Assembly (NCBI GenBank): GCA_047612485.1
Contig: JBLGAT010000078.1
Location: forward strand, 1-12,854
Length of the DNA stretch: 12,854 nucleotides
Reading direction: 5' to 3'
Origin: Sediminicola sp047612485
GTDB lineage: Bacteria; Bacteroidota; Bacteroidia; Flavobacteriales; Flavobacteriaceae
Positions 7,531 through 12,253 of this stretch are shown piece by piece. A program made the translations under genes and the position numbers. Under the pieces are notes generated by a model, which saw only the letters and a list, made by a program, of their open reading frames with translations, did not search any database and was not told the origin of the DNA. Every line of letters starts with the position of its first letter. Within the stretch, counting starts at the first letter, position 1.

Positions 7531-8481
7531 CTACTTAGTGTCCTTATCCAAGTAATCAGGAATACCGTCCCCATCGGTATCAGGGAAGGTAATATTGCCA
7601 TTGGCGTCTATTACGATTTCCTCTCTGGTAGGGGTGCCATCACCATCATCATCACCATCTAAATGATTTGGCACTAAACCTGTTCTCGCCTTTTCCTCAG
7701 CATCCCTATCGGAGTTATCGTTGGTCAAATTACCATCCCCGTTTAAGTCTTCCAATATGGAAGGAATTCCATCGTTGTCATAATCTGTGTTGGCAATCAT
7801 CAATCCTGCCTCCAATGTAAATATCAGCGGAGAATACTGTGGAATACTTCCTGCACTTACACTATTGAAATAGGCCAAGCCCGAAGGCATGATTACCAGA
7901 CCTACGCCACTGTTCGTAATACTTGAAGTTCCATCCTCATTAACTACAATATTGTTACCTGCCCTCAATTGACTTACCCCTTTTGAATAGCCTCTAAGAA
8001 AAAATGGCAGGTACTGCCATGAGTAATTTGTAGTCCCATCAAAAACAGTTCCATCCAATAAACTGCCTTCGTATTTTAAAAAGGTAGAATCTGCAATAGT
8101 AGGTCGTTCCCCTTCTCCTTCCTTGGCTATCAGGTAGTAATAGGTATGTTCCACACTTTGCTCAACCTCAAGACCAAGATCGGTATTGTTAACGGTAACC
8201 GTTTCCGATTGTACTTGTTGCATTAATGGGGTCTTACCTGCATTATCCCCTGAAATAGTATCTATCTTAATCTTAAAATCGAATTCTGCAGTAGGATTGG
8301 CAAACTCTTCGTAGTTGTAAAAATGGGTCTCCAAAAATTCCTTAATTGCTGCGTCATTTTCCAAGACCACCTCATCCAAGGCCCTTGGTGGTATGGATTC
8401 CAAACCTGGCCCGTCATCCTTTTTACATGACCAAACCATTCCTATCAATAAAAACAGTAAAAATATTCTGTTTACTCTCAT
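7531..8481 (-). CDS. FKBP-type peptidyl-prolyl isomerase lipoprotein with C-terminal calcium-binding repeats
   Basis: The ATG at 8481 gives a 316-residue protein with a lipoprotein signal (MRVNRIFLLFLLIGMVWS, then C19). An upstream in-frame ATG at 8640 would add 53 non-signal residues overlapping hslR and is rejected. C19-KKDD resembles the Bacteroidota lipoprotein export signal, so surface exposure is likely. Residues about 112-228 form an FKBP domain: FLKYEGSLLDGTVFDG (134-149), PFFLRGYSKG (159-168), MPSGLAYF (198-205), IPQYSPLIFTLE (213-224). Most FKBP pocket residues are present, but the central tryptophan appears as Y165 and about 18 residues are inserted around 177-192. The tail has three acidic DxDxDG-type repeats (233-251, 275-288, 301-314) like thrombospondin type-3 calcium sites. 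The protein probably assists folding outside the cytoplasm. Confidence 0.85.
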   Translation of the reverse strand: MRVNRIFLLFLLIGMVWSCKKDDGPGLESIPPRALDEVVLENDAAIKEFLETHFYNYEEFANPTAEFDFKIKIDTISGDNAGKTPLMQQVQSETVTVNNTDLGLEVEQSVEHTYYYLIAKEGEGERPTIADSTFLKYEGSLLDGTVFDGTTNYSWQYLPFFLRGYSKGVSQLRAGNNIVVNEDGTSSITNSGVGLVIMPSGLAYFNSVSAGSIPQYSPLIFTLEAGLMIANTDYDNDGIPSILEDLNGDGNLTNDNSDRDAEEKARTGLVPNHLDGDDDGDGTPTREEIVIDANGNITFPDTDGDGIPDYLDKDTK

Positions 8482-8519
8482 GAATCTCTTTTTAAGGGTC
8501 GCAAGATACAATTTTCCCT

Positions 8520-8527
8520 TATTTTTG
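8520..8527 (+). promoter_or_regulatory. Possible -7 element for hslR
   Basis: TATTTTTG fits TAnnTTTG and ends 32 nt before the hslR start. No clear TTG element lies at the proper distance, so this is a weak call inside the 78-bp divergent intergenic region. Confidence 0.35.
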
Positions 8528-8559
8528 CGGAAGACATCAATAAAGAATTTCAATAGTTT

Positions 8560-8931
8560 ATGCGGGTAGACAAATTCCTTTGGAGCATTCGGTATTTCAA
8601 GACCAGGTCCATAGCTACAGAGGCTTGCAAAAAAGGCCATATTAAAATTAACGGACAGGCGGTAAAGCCATCACGTGAAGTATATGCCACAGATAAAGTA
8701 GTGGTCCGCAAGGACCAGATCAATTACGAGTTTACCGTACTGGATATCCCTACTAGTAGAGTAGGTGCCAAACTTGTGGATCTCTATAGGGTAGACACAA
8801 CCCCGAAGGAAGCCTTCGCCCAAAACGACCTTTTGAAATACTCCAAAGACTATTACCGTAAAAAGGGTGCCGGCAGGCCTACCAAAAAAGATCGTAGGGA
8901 CATAGATGATTATAAAGATGAAACTGACTAA
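8560..8931 (+). CDS. hslR: S4-domain RNA-binding protein, Hsp15/HslR family
   Basis: This 123-residue protein starts directly with an S4 RNA-binding domain: MRVDKFLWSIRYFKTRSIATEACKKGHIKINGQAVKPS (residues 1-38), then the beta-strand segment VYATDKVVVRKDQINYEFTVL. A basic tail (YYRKKGAGRPTKKDRRD) follows. In E. coli Hsp15 binds the free 50S subunit carrying a stuck nascent chain and helps recycle it; a similar ribosome-rescue role is inferred here. The length matches the family (about 130). It is divergent from the FKBP lipoprotein gene, and its end overlaps the next gene, so the two are likely co-transcribed. Confidence 0.88.
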   Translation: MRVDKFLWSIRYFKTRSIATEACKKGHIKINGQAVKPSREVYATDKVVVRKDQINYEFTVLDIPTSRVGAKLVDLYRVDTTPKEAFAQNDLLKYSKDYYRKKGAGRPTKKDRRDIDDYKDETD

Positions 8932-9499
8932 AGACTTTTGGGAGGAGAAATATAAAAATGGTGACTTAAAATGGGACATTGGCTACATCTCCACTCCATT
9001 AAAAACTTATATAGACCAGCTAAGGGACAAGGAGATCAAAATTTTGGTGCCTGGTGCAGGTCACGGATACGAGGTTGCCTATTTACACAAATTGGGATTT
9101 AAAAACGTGTATGTGGTTGATCTGGCCGAACAACCTTTAAAACGGATTGAAACAGTATGTCCAGACTTCCCTAAGGATAGATTGATACAAGCAGATTTCT
9201 TTGAACTGTCACATACCGATTTTGACCTTATTCTGGAACAGACCTTTTTTTGTGCCTTACGTCCCGAACTTCGCACAGCTTACGTTCAAAAAATGACTGC
9301 CCTATTAAAACCTGGAGGGAAAATCGTTGGCTTGTTCTTTGATTTCCCTTTGACCGAGGCAGGCCCCCCATTTGGAGGCAGCAAAAAAGAATACGAGACC
9401 CTTTTTAAACCCTCTTTCCATATAAAAGTACTGGAGAGGGCCTATAATTCCATTCAACCGCGAAAAGATAAAGAACTGTTCTTTATCTTTGAAACGTAA
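8918..9499 (+). CDS. TPMT-like SAM-dependent methyltransferase
   Basis: This is a Rossmann-fold methyltransferase of 193 residues from the ATG at 8918, or 197 from an in-frame ATG at 8906; 8918 is preferred because it gives the usual start MKLTKDFWEEKYKNG. Numbering below is from 8918. KWDIGYISTPL (18-28) is the family's N-terminal substrate/cofactor motif, LVPGAGHGYEVAYL (43-56) is the SAM-binding loop, VYVVDLAEQPL (65-75) is motif II, and LILEQTFFCALRPELR (104-119) and PPFGG (150-154) are typical of the thiopurine S-methyltransferase family (including plant HOL proteins). Family members methylate thiols, halides or selenium/tellurium species; the substrate here is unknown. It overlaps hslR by 14 nt and ends 11 nt before the next gene, so an operon is likely. 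Confidence 0.85.
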   Translation: MKLTKDFWEEKYKNGDLKWDIGYISTPLKTYIDQLRDKEIKILVPGAGHGYEVAYLHKLGFKNVYVVDLAEQPLKRIETVCPDFPKDRLIQADFFELSHTDFDLILEQTFFCALRPELRTAYVQKMTALLKPGGKIVGLFFDFPLTEAGPPFGGSKKEYETLFKPSFHIKVLERAYNSIQPRKDKELFFIFET

Positions 9500-9510
9500 A
9501 CAAAAACCTC

Positions 9511-10008
9511 ATGCAAAACCAGATACTATCACACGCACAGATACAACATAAGATAAAACGCATTTCATACCAGATCTATGAGGCTAATGTTGAAGAGTCG
9601 GAAATAGTTTTAGCCGGGATCGAAGGTGGGGGCCTGTTGTTCGCAAAAAAAATTAGAAGGGTGCTCCAAAAAATAACGGATGCTGAAATTATTTTATGCA
9701 TGGTATCCATGGATAAAAAAAATCCAGTGGCAAGTGGCGTACAGACCTCTATTCCAGAGGAGGAGTATGCCAATAAATCTGTGGTATTGGTAGATGATGT
9801 CCTTAATTCGGGAACTACCCTGATCTATGGGGTCCACCACTTTCTTAGGGTCCCATTAAAACAACTGAAGACGGCAGTCTTGGTAAACAGAAACCATAAA
9901 AAATATCCCGTAAAGGCAGATTACAAGGGTATTTCCCTATCCACATCCCTACAAGAGCATATAAAAGTTGAATTTAAGGCTAAGAACGACTCTGTTTCTT
10001 TAGCGTAA
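9511..10008 (+). CDS. PyrR-like phosphoribosyltransferase
   Basis: This is a 165-residue type-I phosphoribosyltransferase. The PRPP-binding loop is VVLVDDVLNSGTT (91-103). LAGIEGGGLLFAKKI (34-48) is the first conserved loop, and AVLVNRNHKKYPVKADYKG (122-140) closely follows PyrR-type proteins (pattern AVLVDRGHRELPI.ADYVG). PyrR proteins have uracil phosphoribosyltransferase activity and, in some bacteria, regulate pyrimidine mRNA. No pyr genes are nearby, so a regulatory role is not supported and the base used is uncertain. It is the last gene of the hslR operon. Its stop overlaps the end of the convergent aroK gene by 9 bp. Confidence 0.82.
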   Translation: MQNQILSHAQIQHKIKRISYQIYEANVEESEIVLAGIEGGGLLFAKKIRRVLQKITDAEIILCMVSMDKKNPVASGVQTSIPEEEYANKSVVLVDDVLNSGTTLIYGVHHFLRVPLKQLKTAVLVNRNHKKYPVKADYKGISLSTSLQEHIKVEFKAKNDSVSLA

Positions 10009-10512
10009 GCGCGATTTTATTTCCATTGCAATGTCCTGTGGTGTTCCATTACTAGGTATCGTATGGGCTGCCAAGGAATAGAAAGGGGAACGTTCAAATA
10101 TATGCTTTCCAAAAAATTCCGGTAAATCCCCATCTTCTATGTGGGCAATCAAAGGTCTATGCGACTTTTCTTTTGAAAGGCGTTTTACCAACTCCGGAAT
10201 GGACACCCTAAGATAAAATACATTTTCTGTAAGCCCGGAAATGACCTCCATATTTCCGCTATAGCAAGGCGTGCCTCCGCCAGTGGAAAGAATAATATCT
10301 GAGTTTTTTTCTAAGACTTCCATTAAATATTGATGCTCCAATTTTCTAAAAAAAAGCTCTCCTTTTTCCTTAAAAATAGCAGCTATTTTCATTCCGGTCC
10401 GATCTTCAATATAAGCATCCAAGTCTAAAAACCTGAAACCCAAATATTTGGACAACTCCTTACCCACAGTGGTCTTACCACTGCCCATATAACCAACCAA
10501 AACAATCTTCAT
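10000..10512 (-). CDS. aroK: Shikimate kinase
   Basis: This is a 170-residue P-loop kinase that phosphorylates shikimate at the 3-hydroxyl in the chorismate (aromatic amino-acid) pathway. It has the Walker A loop GYMGSGKTT (7-15), shikimate-binding D32 in LDLDAYIEDRTG (29-40), R56 in FFRKLE, GGGTP at 78-82, and the lid motif SHRPLI with R119, followed by R141 in ERSPFY. All expected catalytic and binding residues are present and the length is normal. It is convergent with the phosphoribosyltransferase gene, overlapping by 9 bp. A weak -7-like TTTATTTG (minus strand, 10538-10545) lies about 26 bp upstream. Confidence 0.95.
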   Translation of the reverse strand: MKIVLVGYMGSGKTTVGKELSKYLGFRFLDLDAYIEDRTGMKIAAIFKEKGELFFRKLEHQYLMEVLEKNSDIILSTGGGTPCYSGNMEVISGLTENVFYLRVSIPELVKRLSKEKSHRPLIAHIEDGDLPEFFGKHIFERSPFYSLAAHTIPSNGTPQDIAMEIKSRLR

Positions 10513-10584
10513 ATTTTAATTTTGGGTAAAAATGATTCAAATAAAGGGGATTTCAAAAAAAAATAAATTTATTCGAAAAAAGGC

Positions 10585-10614
10585 TTGTGAAATAAAATAA
10601 TGCCCTTATATTTG
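10585..10614 (+). promoter_or_regulatory. Promoter of tRNA-Lys
   Basis: TTG (10585-10587) and TATATTTG (10607-10614) are separated by exactly 19 bp, a full match to the Bacteroidota promoter pattern. The tRNA begins 38 bp downstream. The leader contains a small hairpin (CAAGC 625-629 / GCTTG 635-639, add 10000). Confidence 0.75.
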
Positions 10615-10651
10615 CACCCGCAAACAAGCAATACGCTTGCGCTGAAATAAT

Positions 10652-10724
10652 GACCTGGTAGCTCAGTTGGTAGAGCATCTCCCTTTTAAGGAGAGGGTCC
10701 TGGGTTCGAGCCCCAGCCCGGTCA
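10652..10724 (+). tRNA. tRNA-Lys (anticodon TTT)
   Basis: This 73-nt cloverleaf has D-stem GCTC/GAGC, anticodon stem TCTCC/GGAGA with loop CTTTTAA (anticodon TTT at 10685-10687), a five-base variable loop, and T-stem CTGGG/CCCAG with loop TTCGAGC. The acceptor stem GACCTGG/CCCGGTC pairs at six of seven positions, with a T5-C68 mismatch. The discriminator base is A, and CCA is not encoded. It decodes AAA/AAG. Everything but the mismatch is standard, so it is probably functional. Confidence 0.95.
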
Positions 10725-10746
10725 CAAAATCTTAAATGATTTAAAA

Positions 10747-10786
10747 AAAGCCCTTAAACATTATGTTTTTGGGCTTTCTTATTTTT
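10747..10786 (+). terminator. Terminator after tRNA-Lys
   Basis: AAAGCCC (10747-10753) pairs with GGGCTTT (10771-10777), with an inner AAACA/TGTTT stem, followed by a T-rich tract. It begins 22 bp after the tRNA. The A run on the 5' side may also let it terminate the convergent response-regulator transcript. Confidence 0.75.
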
Positions 10787-10838
10787 AGTATCTAATGGAA
10801 ACGGGGTTGTAATATTTGTTCTTTTTTAAAATTGAAGA

Positions 10839-11246
10839 CTAGAGCGTTTTATCTACCGTGACCATCAATAATTGCTGTAGCTTGTTTGTCGTTAGAGGCT
10901 TACTTATAAAATCAATGACCATATCATAATTTCTCGATTTCTCTTCATCCATTCTGTCTATAGAGGAACTTACAATATATACCCCAATCTTTTTTTTGAG
11001 ATTCATCGTTTTTAATTCGTCCAGGAATTCCCAGCCGTTCATGATAGGCATGTTTAAATCCAAAAAGATGACCTCCGGCAATTCCTTATTGGTGTTTAAC
11101 ATAAACCTTAGGTCGTCCAAAGCTTCCTTGCCATTTTCGAATACAATGATATTGGAACAAAAGCTACTGTTGTAATTTAGTAACACCTTGGTACCATAAA
11201 CGAATATCGGGTCATCGTCGATAATACAAACCGTTTTGAGTTTCAT
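10839..11246 (-). CDS. Stand-alone response-regulator receiver protein
   Basis: This 135-residue protein consists only of a CheY-like receiver domain. The acidic pocket is D10-D12 (CIIDDDP), the phosphorylation site is D63 in VIFLDLNMPIMNGWEFLD, the conserved Ser/Thr is in IVSSS (about S93), and the conserved lysine is K116 in ISKPL. There is no DNA-binding or enzymatic output domain, so it must act by protein contact or as a phosphorelay carrier. Single-domain receivers of this form are common in Bacteroidota. No histidine kinase is nearby. A possible -7 element TAATTTTG lies on the minus strand at 11272-11279, about 26 bp upstream, without a matching -33. Confidence 0.92.
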   Translation of the reverse strand: MKLKTVCIIDDDPIFVYGTKVLLNYNSSFCSNIIVFENGKEALDDLRFMLNTNKELPEVIFLDLNMPIMNGWEFLDELKTMNLKKKIGVYIVSSSIDRMDEEKSRNYDMVIDFISKPLTTNKLQQLLMVTVDKTL

Positions 11247-11349
11247 AATATTGATTATAAAGAATAAAGTACAAAATTAATTTGGCAAAACTAAGAAAAT
11301 TCCTACAAATATTAATTTATTCAATTTACAATCATTACAATTGGGTAAT

Positions 11350-11529
11350 TCAGGTAACCAAGTCCAAATCATCAGCAACAACGCCGTTTCCATATTTCCG
11401 AAAAGTAAATTCCAAAACCGATTTATAGTTGCATCTATTTTCTAGCAAAGCGAAAATTTCTATCCGTTTACCAATCACCTCCGACAGAACAATTAATTTA
11501 ATTATATTTCTGCGATAGATAAGAATCAC
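11350..11529 (-). other. Unassigned small open frame or gene remnant
   Basis: On the minus strand, immediately after the stop of the Rrf2 remnant (TAGTG overlap), a frame opens with GTG and runs 59 codons to TGA. It contains KRIEIFALLENRCNYKSVLE followed by FTFRKYGNGVVADDLDLVT. The composition looks protein-like and the base content is less AT-rich than the neighbouring 11247-11345 stretch. I do not recognise a family, there is no ATG and no Shine-Dalgarno, and a frame of this size could arise by chance. It may be the end of a decayed gene that lay downstream of the regulator. The rest of the 11247-11528 gap shows only AT-rich DNA. Confidence 0.25.
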
Positions 11530-11821
11530 TATAGTGGCAGGAACGACTTATGTTCCCCAATATCCCGAACCAGATCATTGATAGTGGTCTTTTGTAAATT
11601 CTTCCGAAAATCCATTTTGGCAGAACCAATCAATTTATGCAAAGGACAAGGATTATCCTCATCACACTCCTTTATACTCAACATACATGAATTTATACGA
11701 TCCTTCCCGTCGATTAAATGAACGATGTCTATTAATGGTCTATCCTTGTTTTCTGTGGTCAAATAAAATCCACCTTGAGGGTCTCGAGAAGAAGAAACTA
11801 ATTGATTTTTGGCTAGTTCTT
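11529..11821 (-). pseudogene. Rrf2/NsrR-type transcriptional regulator, 5'-truncated remnant
   Basis: The minus strand is open from 11819 to the TAG at 11529-11531, giving 96 residues starting ELAKNQLVSSSRDPQGGFYL. This matches the second half of the winged helix of Rrf2 regulators (the wing SSSRDPQGG). It is followed by LIDIVHLIDGKDRINSC and three cysteines spaced C-x6-C-x5-C (CMLSIKECDEDNPC), the [Fe-S] ligands of NsrR/IscR-type sensors. The family is about 135-150 residues, so the N-terminal helix-turn-helix (some 45-50 residues) is missing. An in-frame TAA sits at 11820-11822, exactly where homology ends. Only a TTG could start the remaining 77 codons, so DNA binding is unlikely. The remaining part has no frameshift. 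The missing end coincides with the truncated end of the nosY-like gene on the other strand. Confidence 0.78.
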
Positions 11822-12079
11822 ATGTCACTTATACTATTTGAGGAATATCCATTAGATTCATTTTCATTGTTTGCGACTATGTTAAACCCTATTGATCTTT
11901 CTAGAACCTTGATACTTTTAAAACTCGACATATCTGCCCTTTTAGGTTATACGGGGGCTGTATTCAAGTCGTTTTTTGGAACAAAATTAGGATACATGGT
12001 TTCAATGGCATTACTTTTGACTTGGGTTATTTTACCCATTTGGCGCCTGGTAAGCATCGCCAAGAAAAAAGATTTTTAA
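11811..12079 (+). pseudogene. NosY-like copper-maturation ABC permease, 5'-truncated remnant
   Basis: The plus strand from 11813 to the TAA at 12077-12079 encodes 88 residues resembling the C-terminal third of the NosY/ABC-2 permease of the NosDFY system. The diagnostic parts are EEYPLD, MLNPIDLSRTLILLKLDIS, ALLGYTGAVFKSFFG, a final membrane segment (YMVSMALLLTWVILPIW) and the terminal KKKDF. Full-length proteins are about 260-275 residues. The open frame formally extends upstream to an ATG at 11687, but residues before about 11810 are just the antisense of the Rrf2 remnant, so the frame is a junction product. NosDFY helps mature nitrous-oxide reductase; no nosZ, nosD or nosF is in the window. 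The fragment has no internal stop. It is identified by family resemblance, not by search. Confidence 0.68.
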
Positions 12080-12147
12080 TCCTCGGTATTGCAATAAAAT
12101 ATTTTCAACAACATTGCCAGTGAAATGGTTTAGTAAAAAAACATGTT

Positions 12148-12155
12148 TATATTTG
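12148..12155 (+). promoter_or_regulatory. -7 promoter element of tRNA-Leu
   Basis: TATATTTG is identical to the -7 element before tRNA-Lys and is followed after 14 bp by the tRNA gene. The -33 position 19 bp upstream reads TGG instead of TTG. Confidence 0.6.
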
Positions 12156-12169
12156 CATCCTCTTAATAA

Positions 12170-12253
12170 GCCCACGTGGTGAAATTGGTAGACACGCCAC
12201 CTTGAGGGGGTGGTGTTCGCAAGGATGTGCTGGTTCGAATCCAGTCGTGGGCA
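12170..12253 (+). tRNA. tRNA-Leu (anticodon GAG)
   Basis: This 84-nt class II tRNA has acceptor stem GCCCACG/CGTGGGC (all seven pairs), anticodon stem CCACC/GGTGG (12197-12201 / 12209-12213) with loop TTGAGGG, and anticodon GAG at 12204-12206. A long variable arm (TGTTCGCAAGGATGT) is followed by T-arm GCTGG-TTCGAAT-CCAGT. The discriminator is A and CCA is not encoded. It reads CUC/CUU leucine codons. A terminator starts two bases after the gene, and its 3' half is the source of the tandem repeats that follow. Confidence 0.96.

Noticed and set aside
8482..8640. Longer N-terminus for the FKBP lipoprotein (start at 8640)
   Set aside because: It would place 53 residues before a clear lipoprotein signal peptide and overlap the divergent hslR gene by 81 bp.
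11529..11762. 77-codon frame as an intact small regulator gene
   Set aside because: It starts at a TTG in the middle of the Rrf2 winged helix; homology continues upstream to 11819 without a start codon. It is treated as a remnant.
11687..11810. N-terminal part of the 130-codon plus-strand frame ending at 12079
   Set aside because: This section is antisense to the Rrf2 remnant. Only the part after about 11811 resembles a NosY-type permease, so the full frame is a fusion created by the deletion.
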